DNA of 64,000 nucleotides from an uncultured Saprospiraceae bacterium (GCA_938015415.1 CALLPK010000066.1:1-64000); one strand, 5' to 3'. Positions 51,138-60,351 are shown, counted from the stretch's first letter. Notes: generated by a model not told the origin, from the letters alone. Made by a program: numbers and translations.

Positions 51138-54095
51138 ATGTCTAAATTTTTTGGAATCATAACCATCGTTATTTTACTATTGGCCTGTAACCGTACGGAA
51201 TACACGCCTACGGTGGCGCATGCCCCGTTCCTAAATGCAGACGCTGACTGGGCGGATTCCCTCCTTCTTACTCTTTCCCTCGAAGAAAAAATTGGACAAT
51301 TACTTTTTTTTAAAACGGACGCGCCGGATATCCAACGGCAGCGACAGCTTAAGCAAGACATCCGTGCGGGTAAAATTGCCGGACTTCAGTTATCCGGACT
51401 GCTCCTCGCCGATTACGCCAATTTTATCGACACGGTACAGATCTCCGCAAAGATTCCGCTACTCACCGCCACCGATCAGCTCGTCAGCCCCAATCAGATG
51501 TTTAGCGATCAGACGCCTTATCCGTTTCCGGTTACTTTGGCGACGCTCCAGGATGGAGGAATGGATCAAAGCTTATTAGACAACTATCTGCTAAAAGCCC
51601 GTGCTTTAAAACTGGATATGGTTTTTGGTCCAGAACTCAATACACAACATCTTTCCGATACGATGTTTAATTTTCAACAAGGCGCGTTTCCACCTACTTT
51701 GCTGGCCAAGCAGAGTGTACGAATGGTTGATCAATTTCAGAATGAAGGGATTTTGACGGTCGCTAATAATTTTCGGGATCTTATTTATATTGAAAATGAT
51801 ACCCTCCGCACTTTGCCTAAATTATTGGAAAAATATACCCGGTTGGTCAATAGCGGGTTGAGTGGTCTGTTGATCAACGAAGCGCTCATTAAAGATATTG
51901 ACCAGGAAAAACGTCCCAAAGGATATCTAAAACAATATTTAGAAGAAAAAGTACATTTTGATGGGTTGATGCTGGGGGTTGCCCGGGATACACAAACGTT
52001 GCGGGCACTCGTGTACAGCGGCGTGGATATGCTGGTCGTACAGGATCGTGTGGACTTGTATTTTCAGTCTTTGCTCCGAATGGTAGAGGAGGGACTGCTT
52101 TCCGAAAAGGAACTGAACGTACGGGTTTATAAAGTCCTGATGGCCAAGGCCTGGCGAAAGAATCCGATGGAACCCGAACGGATTGAGGCCGATCAGGTAA
52201 AAGAAATGTTTGAGCAAAAAGAAGAGCAAAATCAGGTCGACGAGTGGTATCGACAAAGCGTTGTGGTGGCTCGTAATCCGGATCAACTGCTACCGCTGTC
52301 TTTAGAACAAAGGGCGACGGGACTGGTACAGGTGGGCCAAAAGAAGTACCGCGACTTTGAAAAAATCAGTAAAAACTACTCGGAAGTACTTCCCATTTTA
52401 ATTAAAAGAGAACCCGGAAAACCTTTAGCCACCCTGACAAAAAAAATGCGTAAACGTCCCTTAGTAATCAGCCTGGATCACATTGCGTTGGATACGTTAA
52501 AAGACGCCGACTTTATTGCTTCCGTTAACCGACACGCGGAACGTGCGGCAACGGTGATTGTCAATTACGGTAATCCTTTACAACTTCCATTATTCGATCA
52601 AAAAATAGCGTTGATTCAGTCTTTTGAAAACAATGCCATCGTTCGCCAGGAAATTGCCCAGATGATTTTTGGTGGCGCAACCTCCTCGGCTAAACTCCCG
52701 TTGACGCTTTCGCCAAATTTAAAATATGGGGCAGGAGCAGTTCTGAAAATGAATCGGCTCGCCTACGTGACACCGCACGAAGTAGGGATTGATCCCGTAA
52801 AACTGGTTGGAATTGATGCCCTGGTTAAAAGCGCCATTCAGCAAAAAGTAACGCCGGGTGCCCAGGTCATGCTCATCAAAAATGGAAAAGTATTTTATCA
52901 TAAAGCTTTTGGTCACCACGAATATAATAAGGCCATCAAAGTAAGAGAATCGGATCTCTACGATATTGCATCGCTCACTAAAGTAACGGCCACTACGCTG
53001 GCGGCCATGAAACTTTACGAGCAAGGAAAATTGCCGCTTAAGAGTACCTTGTCTAAATACATGACGATTAAAGACAACAAAAAGCTGGAAAAAATTACGT
53101 TGAAAAAACTGATGACGCATTCTTCCGGGATCCAGGCCAACATGCCGATTTCCAGATATGTATTTTTAAAAGATACCCTCGATCCAAACTGTAACGAATA
53201 TTTTTGTAAGCAGCCTGGTTTTGAAAATAATATTAAAATTGCGGATGATTTTTATATGGATAGGAGATGGCAAGATACCTTGTGGCAGACGGTATTGGAA
53301 ATTATTCCGAAGAAAAGAAGGAAGCGATATCATTATAGTGATGTCAACTTCAACTTGTTGCAGGCCGTGATCGAAAAGCAGAGTGGAAAGCCCCTCGATG
53401 AATATTTGGACCAAAACTTTTATAAGTCATTGGGTCTGCGGTACCTAACCTATTTGCCGAGAGAAAAATTTAAACCCCAACAGCTCGTACCTACGTCTGT
53501 GGATGACCGGTGGCGAAAGGGAAAAGTACACGGATATGTGCACGACGAATCGGCTGCTTTGCTTGGAGGGGTCGCCGGGAATGCCGGGCAGTTTTCCAAC
53601 GCGCAGGATCTTGGCGTATTATTTCAGATGTTGCTTAATAAAGGTAGCTACGGTGGTCATCAGTATCTAAAGCCTAAGACCGTGGAGTTGTTTACGAAGG
53701 CACAGTACCGAACGCACCGGGGCCTGGGTTTTGATACCCGCACTGGTCGTCGCCCACCTTCCTGTTCTGTCAAGGCTTCCGCTAAAACGTACGGTCATAC
53801 CGGATTTACGGGTACCTGTGTTTGGGTGGACCCGAAGGAAGAACTGATTTTTATCTTCCTCTCTAATCGGATCACGCCAAATCCAAAAAATAAAAAATTA
53901 TTTAAAACCAAGCTTCGTTCCCGTATTCACAATATTGTTTACGAGGCACTGGGAACTTACGAACCGATCTCGGCGAGCCTGGCCGATGAATCCTCATCTG
54001 ATGATGTGTCTTTACCAACCAAACCACTCGTAGCTAAGGCGGTCCCCGCGTCAGAAGAAAACTGTGAGGAAGATATTATGGCGAGCCGGAAGTGA
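51138..54095 (+). CDS. Lipoprotein with a degenerate GH3 domain fused to a serine beta-lactamase-like domain
   Basis: 985 residues from the ATG at 51138, with lipobox LLLAC. Residues about 35-350 follow the NagZ-type GH3 fold (LSLEEKIGQLLFFKT; SGVDMLVVQ with the usual nucleophile Asp). The KHFPGHG acid/base loop is replaced by NNFRDLI (Asn210 onward), so glycosidase activity is doubtful. A GH3 C-terminal-like segment follows. Residues about 555-960 are a class C beta-lactamase/esterase-like domain with SLTK (Ser612, Lys615), YSDVN and HTG, all intact. The fusion suggests cell-wall-related hydrolysis, probably by the serine domain. Its substrate (peptide, ester or D-amino acid) is open. Confidence 0.88.
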   Translation: MSKFFGIITIVILLLACNRTEYTPTVAHAPFLNADADWADSLLLTLSLEEKIGQLLFFKTDAPDIQRQRQLKQDIRAGKIAGLQLSGLLLADYANFIDTVQISAKIPLLTATDQLVSPNQMFSDQTPYPFPVTLATLQDGGMDQSLLDNYLLKARALKLDMVFGPELNTQHLSDTMFNFQQGAFPPTLLAKQSVRMVDQFQNEGILTVANNFRDLIYIENDTLRTLPKLLEKYTRLVNSGLSGLLINEALIKDIDQEKRPKGYLKQYLEEKVHFDGLMLGVARDTQTLRALVYSGVDMLVVQDRVDLYFQSLLRMVEEGLLSEKELNVRVYKVLMAKAWRKNPMEPERIEADQVKEMFEQKEEQNQVDEWYRQSVVVARNPDQLLPLSLEQRATGLVQVGQKKYRDFEKISKNYSEVLPILIKREPGKPLATLTKKMRKRPLVISLDHIALDTLKDADFIASVNRHAERAATVIVNYGNPLQLPLFDQKIALIQSFENNAIVRQEIAQMIFGGATSSAKLPLTLSPNLKYGAGAVLKMNRLAYVTPHEVGIDPVKLVGIDALVKSAIQQKVTPGAQVMLIKNGKVFYHKAFGHHEYNKAIKVRESDLYDIASLTKVTATTLAAMKLYEQGKLPLKSTLSKYMTIKDNKKLEKITLKKLMTHSSGIQANMPISRYVFLKDTLDPNCNEYFCKQPGFENNIKIADDFYMDRRWQDTLWQTVLEIIPKKRRKRYHYSDVNFNLLQAVIEKQSGKPLDEYLDQNFYKSLGLRYLTYLPREKFKPQQLVPTSVDDRWRKGKVHGYVHDESAALLGGVAGNAGQFSNAQDLGVLFQMLLNKGSYGGHQYLKPKTVELFTKAQYRTHRGLGFDTRTGRRPPSCSVKASAKTYGHTGFTGTCVWVDPKEELIFIFLSNRITPNPKNKKLFKTKLRSRIHNIVYEALGTYEPISASLADESSSDDVSLPTKPLVAKAVPASEENCEEDIMASRK

Positions 54096-54113
54096 GTTTG
54101 ATTTCCTTTATGA

Positions 54114-54176
54114 AAATGCGCTATTGGTGGCCAAATCTACTGTTTTAAGTGAGATTTGGCCACCAATAGCGCATTT
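54114..54176. repeat. Perfect 25-bp inverted repeat
   Basis: 54114-54138 and 54152-54176 are exact inverse complements around a 13-base loop (arm core GCTATTGGTGGCC). It lies 18 bases after the GH3 fusion stop codon, between convergent genes. AATGCGCTATT at 54115 recurs as AATACGCTATT at 54246, beyond the next hairpins. Confidence 0.85.
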
Positions 54177-54177
54177 C

Positions 54178-54246
54178 GGTCAGCATACCCGCAGGCTGAC
54201 CAAAGAGAAGATTGCGGGTATGCTGTGTTCTTTGCAGCATTTTTTA
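54178..54246 (+). terminator. Set of mutually exclusive hairpins ending in a terminator
   Basis: Three pairings compete: GGTCAGC/GCTGACC (54178-54184 with 54195-54201); CAGCATACCCGCA (54181-54193) with TGCGGGTATGCTG (54213-54225); and ATGCTG (54220-54225) with CAGCAT (54235-54240) followed by a T run. The last is a plus-strand terminator that the second pairing would prevent. Confidence 0.6.
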
Positions 54247-54251
54247 ATACG

Positions 54252-54710
54252 CTATTTAATCTTTTTTATCTTAACTATTGAAGGGTGAAGATGATCGAAA
54301 TCACCATCAGAAGTTATAAGGGTAGTATTTAGTGTTTTAGCTGTAGCGGCAATCCAAAGGTCATTTTTTCCCATTGTTATATGCGAGCCTCCCTTAAAAT
54401 TACCATTAGGGTCAGTTGTCTTATTTTTACTATAACCGTCAATGAGTTTATAATTATTGATTAATTGATCGTCAGAATGATTTATGTCTACATATGTAAT
54501 TCCACTTAAAAATTTTTGCAAGAAAATCATTTTAGATGTTTGCCATCCTGCCATTAGTGCAAAAGTTAATAATTCAGCTTTAGTAACTGTTGAAATTATT
54601 TGACGGGGTTGTGGCTCAAGTTTATTAATCCACGTCTGAATTCTTATTGCTGTTTCTTTTCCTCGAATAAGATGGATTATTGCGCATGTGTCTAGAACCA
54701 AATACCTCAT
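54252..54710 (-). CDS. PIN-domain ribonuclease, VapC-like toxin candidate
   Basis: 152 residues. The PIN acidic residues are in place: Asp7 (VLDTCAII), Glu46 (TKAELL), Asp117 (GKNDLWIAA) and Asp135 (ITSDGDFDH). PIN toxins cut tRNA, rRNA or mRNA with magnesium. The ATG overlaps the stop codon of the upstream gene by one base, so the two are translated together. The partner is not a standard VapB: it is 315 residues long. The acidic residues argue for an active nuclease. Nested palindromes follow the gene. Confidence 0.85.
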   Translation of the reverse strand: MRYLVLDTCAIIHLIRGKETAIRIQTWINKLEPQPRQIISTVTKAELLTFALMAGWQTSKMIFLQKFLSGITYVDINHSDDQLINNYKLIDGYSKNKTTDPNGNFKGGSHITMGKNDLWIAATAKTLNTTLITSDGDFDHLHPSIVKIKKIK

Positions 54711-55657
54711 TAGCCTAGATCTTTTAGAAGTTGATCAAATTCTTCGTCAGATTCATCTCCAGGCCATTTTCCGACTATATCATTTACCCAATTTTTATTA
54801 GGCTTCTTTGTTATTTGTCTTCGGATTTGTTGTTCAGCATTTTCAGCAAAAGGTATCTTAGAGAAGTACCTATCATCTGGAGATGACTTAAAAATACGAT
54901 CAATTTCAATGTAATGTAAAGAACCATTTGGTTTAAAATGGCCGATACCATACACAGTTGCTTCCTCTCCCCACAGTTCTTTTATTACTTGAAATAATTT
55001 TGGATCAATTAATATTCCGTAGGTTTTACCAAGGCTGGTTTTAATTGTCACCTTGGATTTACTATGTTCAAGTATATCAACAATACCATTTACTACAACA
55101 TTTTGAGGATCAGGATAGCTATCTTCAAGTTGGGTTATTTTATCAAAATCTGTTTTTTTAAGCTTTAAAGTTGGTGTAATATTGTTGTTGGAGATGGTAA
55201 GTTCTTCATTATTATTAACAAAAAACTTTTTGAGCTCCTTTAAATCTTTTATTAGAGGTTTATCTAAGAAGATTTTTTCTTTGTCATTCTCGTCAAAAGC
55301 TTCTAAGTAAGCTTTCATAAACAGAGACATTGGAGTTTCTGATTTTAATTCCTTAGCAACTTCGGGTCTAAAGGCATCAATCTGAATAGAAGGTAATGTA
55401 CTAGAAAAATTTTGAGTTTCGCAATTTAAAATAGTACTTCCTTCTTTTATTCCTACTAGCTTGATTTTCAATACCTTATCAAGATATCTAACTGGTTTAC
55501 CTTTTTTATGTGAAACTGAGCCAATTCTAATCTGTAATGCTCCTTTAGCTATCTTTATTATTTTATCAGCAAGAAAGGCTAACCTGTCAAGGTCGATAGT
55601 TCCCGTTTCCTGTTCGGAGCTACCAAGTTTAATATCATATGTGACTTTATTTTTCAT
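54710..55657 (-). CDS. Unrecognised 315-residue partner of the PIN protein (candidate antitoxin)
   Basis: 315 residues with no family I recognise. It is acidic and lysine-rich, alpha/beta in appearance, without signal peptide or membrane helix. A domain at about 190-265 (VVVNGIVDILEHSKSKVTIK, YGILIDPKLFQVI) looks beta-rich. The last 30 residues include VGKWPGDESDEEFDQLLKDL, a short Trp-Pro, acidic, helix-forming tail of the type that antitoxins use to block PIN toxins. The gene precedes and overlaps the PIN gene. I infer an antitoxin with an added N-terminal sensing or binding part. TATCTTTA at 55672-55665 is a -7 box so close that the transcript would be almost leaderless. Confidence 0.6.
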   Translation of the reverse strand: MKNKVTYDIKLGSSEQETGTIDLDRLAFLADKIIKIAKGALQIRIGSVSHKKGKPVRYLDKVLKIKLVGIKEGSTILNCETQNFSSTLPSIQIDAFRPEVAKELKSETPMSLFMKAYLEAFDENDKEKIFLDKPLIKDLKELKKFFVNNNEELTISNNNITPTLKLKKTDFDKITQLEDSYPDPQNVVVNGIVDILEHSKSKVTIKTSLGKTYGILIDPKLFQVIKELWGEEATVYGIGHFKPNGSLHYIEIDRIFKSSPDDRYFSKIPFAENAEQQIRRQITKKPNKNWVNDIVGKWPGDESDEEFDQLLKDLG

Positions 55658-55664
55658 TCTGTAG

Positions 55665-55672
55665 TAAAGATA
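55665..55672 (-). promoter_or_regulatory. Possible -7 box of the PIN operon
   Basis: TATCTTTA on the minus strand, 8 bases before the ATG at 55657. No -33 box is evident, so the site is tentative. Confidence 0.35.
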
Positions 55673-55768
55673 TTTAATTCAACGTAAAGTTACTAATTAG
55701 TAGATTTTATTTTGTTGCAAAGAACTAGTTTATTAATAATATTGCCAGCTGCTCTTGGATTCTATTCC

Positions 55769-55814
55769 ATGCCCGTCAGGCTAATTATGCATGAAAGACT
55801 TAGCCTGACGGCAT
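55769..55814. repeat. Hairpin with a 15-bp stem and one bulge
   Basis: ATGCCCGTCAGGCTAA (55769-55784) pairs with TTAGCCTGACGGCAT (55800-55814) except for one extra C. No T run follows on either strand, so it is not a typical terminator. Confidence 0.6.
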
Positions 55815-56253
55815 AAACTTTATTCTAAAAAGACCTCTATCTGGTTTGTTTACAAAACAAAAAGAATAAAGTCTGCTATATCATCTATTTTGAAAAAATT
55901 CCTTCCGTATCCCTGTCACAATTTTATTTTTTCACATAAAAATAAAGCTAAATTGAGCCCTGGTTTAGCGTAAACAGGCTATATATTTTCTTTTTTTATA
56001 ATGTATAATAATTTTTAACATACTAAAAATATACGTATGAAAGGTGTTTTAAATGTCACGTAAACCCGGTATTTCTATTAAAAGTAGCCAGGAATACCTC
56101 GCATATTTGTATTGTAAATAGTTAATAATAGTAGTACTAATGATTGCGAATCGAGTGAAACCTAAAAACAAGAGTTAAAAAATAATAACGTTGCTGATCA
56201 TGGTAAATAGCAACAAAGAATTTGCAGTCATTATTCGTTTTTTTCATGAGAGA
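55815..56253 (+). other. Region without genes upstream of an orphan terminator; possible small RNA
   Basis: No credible protein gene is present; a 22-codon frame near 56054 is the only one with an ATG of note. GTTGCT/AGCAAC (56190-56195, 56209-56214) can pair. CATATTTG near 56103 is one mismatch from the -7 consensus. A strong plus-strand terminator follows, so a non-coding transcript is plausible. Confidence 0.35.
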
Positions 56254-56284
56254 TGGCCTCTGCTTTTGCAGAGGCCAATTTTTT
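56254..56284 (+). terminator. Strong intrinsic terminator without an upstream gene
   Basis: TGGCCTCTGC (56254-56263) pairs perfectly with GCAGAGGCCA (56268-56277) around TTTT, followed by AATTTTTT. The nearest annotated plus-strand gene ends more than 2 kb upstream, with its own terminator. Confidence 0.85.
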
Positions 56285-56397
56285 CCAAAATTAAATTTAG
56301 CAGCAAAATATAACCGTGTTTATACTATCCTAATTAAAGGGGTAGTAATTTTTTGAGCACCGTTTGATTTTCATCTAACGGGCCATCCCAAAACAGC

Positions 56398-56437
56398 AAT
56401 CCCGGTCGATCAATTGATCTTCCGGGATTTTTTTTAT
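56398..56437 (+). terminator. Second strong terminator without an upstream gene
   Basis: AATCCCGG (56398-56405) pairs with CCGGGATT (56422-56429), with GATCAATTGATC as inner palindrome, then a run of eight to nine T. It is oriented plus and so does not serve the minus-strand helicase gene. Confidence 0.8.
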
Positions 56438-56570
56438 TCGTAAAATTGTTTTCTGAGGTAGGCTATCTATAGATCAAAATGGCCACCCGTCCGCTTTAGT
56501 TCGCTTCGCTCATGAATCTCCTTCGTCGATCTCGCGCCTGCCTGCCCTCCCGGTGGTTGGGATCGGTCAG

Positions 56571-58244
56571 TTATTCCAACGGATACATTCCATATCCCAG
56601 CGGTCCTTTCTTCCCGTATTTTTTATTCTTACTCGCTTTTGAAAAAGCAACACCTTTGCTTTTCTTGTTGCCTTCTGGAATCACTTCTTTCGAATCTTTG
56701 GAATTGGATTTATTCTTTTTGTTTCGATTTTTTTGATTCCGGTTTTTATTTTTATCATTACGGGAATTGCGATTATTTTCGCGTTTACCGTTTTCTTCTT
56801 TACGGTTGGACTTCTTCTCGCCTCGTTCACCTCCTGATTGTTTTTCATTAGTGGCTACCGCTTCTTTCTTTTCCGCACCCCGATTTTCGGTTTTTCTGCG
56901 ATCGTTATTGCTGCGCTCGTTCGGTTTGCGGTCGGATGTGTTTCGGTCGGATGTGTTTCGGTCGGACGTATTTCGGTCGTTCCGACTCCGGTCGTTGCGT
57001 CCCCGGCTATTATTGCCCCGGCCACCGCGGTTATCGTTACGTCCGCGACCACCTCGGCCACGATTTTCCCGGTTACGGGCGTCTTCCTCTGGATCAATTT
57101 TTACGGTATAATCGAAATCTTCCAGTACTTCTTTTGGAATAGATTTGTTTAGTAACCGTTCGATATCGCGTAGCAGTTTGCTTTCATCCTGATCAAAAAC
57201 GAGTGAGACCGCTTCCCCGGTTTGTCCCGCCCGTCCGGTACGACCGATTCGGTGTACATAATCTTCGGGTACATTGGGCAATTCGTAATTCACTACCCAC
57301 GGCAATTCCTCAATATCCAGGCCACGCGCCGCGATATCAGTAGCTACCAATACCTGTACATCTCCCTTTTTAAAAGATTTCAGTGCGTGGGTTCGGGCGT
57401 TTTGGCTTTTATTACCATGAATTGCCAGGGCCGGAATTTCTGCTTTGTCAAGTCGTTTGGCCAGGCGGTTTGCACCGTGTTTGGTGCGGGTAAAAATGAG
57501 TACCTGTTTCCATTCCCCTTTTTTAATCAGGTGTTTGAGCAGCGCTACCTTTCTTTTTTTGTGCACCATATAAATGGTCTGCTTCACGGATTCAGCCGCC
57601 GTATTTCTTGGCGCAACGTCCACGGAAACGGGGTTGTCCATAAATTTACTGGCCAGGGTTCGAATATTTGGAGAGAAAGTCGCAGAGAATAAAAGATTTT
57701 GACGTTTTTTTGGTAAAAGCGCCAATACTTTTTTGATATCATGGATAAAACCCATGTCCAGCATTCGATCCGCTTCGTCGAGTACCAAAAATTCTACCTT
57801 CGAAAGATCAATATATCGTTGGTTTTGTAGATCCAGTAATCGTCCCGGAGTAGCGACCAGAATATCGAGCCCGTCTTTGAGGGCGCGAATCTGTGGTTTA
57901 GCCGATACGCCACCAAAAATAACGGCAGATCTGAGCGATAGGTTTTTTCCGTATTCGAGGATATTTTCCTGAATCTGTGCCGCTAATTCCCGCGTGGGTG
58001 TAACGACCAGTGCCCGGATTGGACGACGTCCGTTGCCAGCGGGAGGATTTTGGCTCATCAAGTGTAACATAGGTAAAGTAAATCCCGCTGTTTTTCCGGT
58101 TCCCGTTTGGGCGGCAGCTAAGATATCTTTCCCTTGTAAAATGACTGGAATTGCTTTTTCCTGGATAGGAGAGGGCGTCGTGTACCCTTTAGTGCGTACT
58201 GCACTTTGTAGTTCCTCGGAGAGTCCGAGTGTCTCAAATGACAT
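56571..58244 (-). CDS. DEAD-box RNA helicase (RhlE-like) with a long Arg/Asn-rich tail
   Basis: 557 residues. The helicase core (1-375) has the Q motif ([11 protein letters not shown]), motif [10 protein letters not shown], Ia PTRELA, Ib [30 protein letters not shown] and [12 protein letters not shown]. The remaining 180 residues are disordered: RGRGG and RND/RNSRG repeats, three NTSDR units (perfect 15-bp DNA repeats at about 56931-56975) and a Lys/Asn-rich end. Such tails bind RNA and promote condensation. Likely roles are ribosome assembly or RNA decay, often under cold stress. It is a single-gene unit. Confidence 0.93.
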   Translation of the reverse strand: MSFETLGLSEELQSAVRTKGYTTPSPIQEKAIPVILQGKDILAAAQTGTGKTAGFTLPMLHLMSQNPPAGNGRRPIRALVVTPTRELAAQIQENILEYGKNLSLRSAVIFGGVSAKPQIRALKDGLDILVATPGRLLDLQNQRYIDLSKVEFLVLDEADRMLDMGFIHDIKKVLALLPKKRQNLLFSATFSPNIRTLASKFMDNPVSVDVAPRNTAAESVKQTIYMVHKKRKVALLKHLIKKGEWKQVLIFTRTKHGANRLAKRLDKAEIPALAIHGNKSQNARTHALKSFKKGDVQVLVATDIAARGLDIEELPWVVNYELPNVPEDYVHRIGRTGRAGQTGEAVSLVFDQDESKLLRDIERLLNKSIPKEVLEDFDYTVKIDPEEDARNRENRGRGGRGRNDNRGGRGNNSRGRNDRSRNDRNTSDRNTSDRNTSDRKPNERSNNDRRKTENRGAEKKEAVATNEKQSGGERGEKKSNRKEENGKRENNRNSRNDKNKNRNQKNRNKKNKSNSKDSKEVIPEGNKKSKGVAFSKASKNKKYGKKGPLGYGMYPLE

Positions 58245-58590
58245 AATCTAATATGTTATGGTAGAATTGTTAGTCTAAAAGAGTAACAAGTCCTGGCAAA
58301 TGAACAAGGCCGGTAAAAAATGTATTGAATCTAACACTGTCGGAGGGTAGGATATATGGGTAAGATACTATATAATTTATGTTGGTATACAGTAGTTCAT
58401 TTACTTACGGCCAATCTATTGTAAAAAAGCGGTTTATTTTATGCTTTCGTCCACAATCACTGATGCTCAATCTATCTCCGGTTCGATTTCAATAATGAAA
58501 TATCACAGTTGCCACACATGATTTAGATGGCAATCTTGAAGTTTTTTTAATAACTTCTTTATTTAAACGCTGAAAAATGGCGTTTGATAC
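58245..58590. other. AT-rich intergenic region upstream of the helicase gene
   Basis: No gene is supported. It should hold the helicase promoter and possibly a long leader, as cold-shock-type helicase genes often have; no clear box pair was found. Confidence 0.4.
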
Positions 58591-58821
58591 TCAAAAGTAC
58601 ACATTTTTTTTATTAGAAATTTTATTGAAGGGGCAATGGATATGTGATAGGTAAGGGATCATAAAGGGTATATCCTCACGATTTGTTACTGATTTTTTTA
58701 TTTCAGCGTAAATATCAGGAATCCCGATGGTTTGTTTGAGCAGGTGTCGAATGGTTGCCTCTTTGTAAGGAATGGATGGAATATATTTTGCGATGTGATC
58801 TACGTAATTTAGTTTAATATA
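58591..58821 (-). pseudogene. Protein-like open stretch without a start codon, probable gene remnant
   Basis: The minus strand is open for 76 codons to the TGA at 58591, preceded directly by two stops and with no start codon before residue 50. The translation looks protein-like (YVDHIAKYIPSIPYKEATIR, LLKQTIGIPDIYAEIKKS, FMIPYLSHIHCPF) with a balanced composition unlike the AT-rich surroundings. I do not recognise the family. A truncated gene end is the simplest explanation. Confidence 0.4.
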
Positions 58822-58848
58822 TTATCAATTCTTTGGAGCTTATTGTTC

Positions 58849-59157
58849 CTATTTTTTTGAATTCACCGCCTGACCATCCAGTTTCATGTTCTTCCAAATA
58901 ATTTTTTCAACTTGATATTTACCAGTCTTAATATCATGTACTATACAATGTGAAGAAAAATGAGACAATTTCTTAGCGTCATATTTTTCACCGGTTTCAA
59001 TGTTCTTTAATGTTATAATCATTCCTTTTCCAGTACCTCCTATATATGTTGTTGATGCGGTTAATGCAACTATGGCAGTATTATCCTTTTTTGATATTTT
59101 TAGTGAAGAACACCCTACGAAGACAAAGCCAATTAGAAGAACAACTAGTTTTTTCAT
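58849..59157 (-). CDS. Small lipoprotein, unknown function
   Basis: 102 residues. A lipoprotein signal (MKKLVVLLIGFVFVGCSS) with Cys at 16 precedes a compact beta-rich domain (about 25-90: GTGKGMIITLKNIETGEKYD, GKYQVEKIIWKN). It is probably attached to a membrane. No family recognised. It lies on the same strand as the Smr gene, 58 bases downstream of it. Confidence 0.7.
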   Translation of the reverse strand: MKKLVVLLIGFVFVGCSSLKISKKDNTAIVALTASTTYIGGTGKGMIITLKNIETGEKYDAKKLSHFSSHCIVHDIKTGKYQVEKIIWKNMKLDGQAVNSKK

Positions 59158-59215
59158 GGTACATTTTTTCTTTAGAATTTAAGTTTTTCGGTTTAGCATA
59201 TGATCTATAACCACC

Positions 59216-60271
59216 CTACAACCGCACCTCTGTCGCCCCCCAACCATATTTGTGATGGTATTCATTTTTAAAGCTGATAACCGCCCTGTTCCCTTTTAGT
59301 TTCTGCGCAATGACTTTCCGCAACTTTCCTTTTCCTAAACCGTGAATAATAAATACCGGAGACACGCCCAGCTCAATGGCCCGGGCCAGATATTTATCAA
59401 AAGCATCTATTTGAATCGCCACGATTTCGGAGTTGGAAAGGCCTTTAATCTGGTGAGTAAGGTGCTCTATGTGCAAATCAATATCGTTGGGAAAATTGGC
59501 AAAATCATTGACCTCACTTTGGTAAAATTGCTGTAGCGGTTGCCAGTCTTCCTGCAAATCCTGCTGTCGACGGGTATAGCTTTGTAAATCTTCTTCCGGT
59601 GCCTTTTTTTTAGTAATATTAAAATTGGGAAAAACGATATAATGGTGTACGCTTCGGTTAAGGATCGGTGCTGTTTTTTTATTATTAAAAAACTGTTTAG
59701 GTTTTAATTTGATTTCTTTTTCCATCTTTGCTCCGTTACCAGCGGTGGTCACCTGCCATCCTTCAATCTTCACCACGGAACCTTCGTTCAAATCATCATA
59801 ACTCAGCTTGCCTATTTCTTGCGCGGTCATCTGGTCCAGCTTTCCGTGTGATTTGTGGCCCTGCAAATTACGTTTGGAGACCTGGCAAGTAAATAAAATA
59901 TCCGATTTGGTATCATTGACCAAAAAGATCATATAATGGTCCGGAATTCCATCCGGTCGCAAATACGGCTCAAAGCAGAGTTGAATTCCCTGACTTTTTA
60001 AGATCGTGTATTGCTGGTGTGGATCAGGCCAGACCGGTGCTTTGGGAATTTGAGGATTTTTCCCTTTTACTACTTTCGCTTTAATGAGGGTTTTGGCCGA
60101 TAAAGCCCGCTTTTCATCCTCTATGCTCTCGATATCATCCAGAAAAACGGGGATTTTGTCCCCATCTTCCAGTAAGATCGTCGCCATTTCATCCGGTAAT
60201 AACGCAGAGATGACTCCCTCGTCCCCTGTATGCTTCAATCTTATTCTGGTACCAATTGCGTATATATTCAT
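59216..60271 (-). CDS. DUF2027/Smr-domain protein
   Basis: 351 residues. The N-terminal part starts with an SH3-like strand pair (IGTRIRLKHTGDEGVISALL) and a DUF2027-like middle domain (about 90-200). The C-terminal 85 residues are an Smr domain: DLHIEHLT, then VFIIHGLGKGKLR and the closing KYGWGATEVRL. Smr domains bind or nick nucleic acid; the HGxGxGxLR motif is intact. The combination is typical of Bacteroidota. The cellular role is not established. A divergent MBOAT gene starts 81 bases away. Confidence 0.87.
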   Translation of the reverse strand: MNIYAIGTRIRLKHTGDEGVISALLPDEMATILLEDGDKIPVFLDDIESIEDEKRALSAKTLIKAKVVKGKNPQIPKAPVWPDPHQQYTILKSQGIQLCFEPYLRPDGIPDHYMIFLVNDTKSDILFTCQVSKRNLQGHKSHGKLDQMTAQEIGKLSYDDLNEGSVVKIEGWQVTTAGNGAKMEKEIKLKPKQFFNNKKTAPILNRSVHHYIVFPNFNITKKKAPEEDLQSYTRRQQDLQEDWQPLQQFYQSEVNDFANFPNDIDLHIEHLTHQIKGLSNSEIVAIQIDAFDKYLARAIELGVSPVFIIHGLGKGKLRKVIAQKLKGNRAVISFKNEYHHKYGWGATEVRL

Positions 60272-60351
60272 AATAGGAAAGACCGTCTTCAGTTTAGTCT
60301 CTCCGTAAAAATAACTATGTTACCACAAACCTGCTAATTAATCGGAAGTAA

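Noticed and set aside
55658-56437. Retron or other reverse-transcriptase-linked RNA
   Set aside because: No reverse transcriptase gene is present in the window.
57222-57692. A 156-codon plus-strand frame
   Set aside because: It is antisense to the DEAD-box helicase core, where all motifs are in the other strand.
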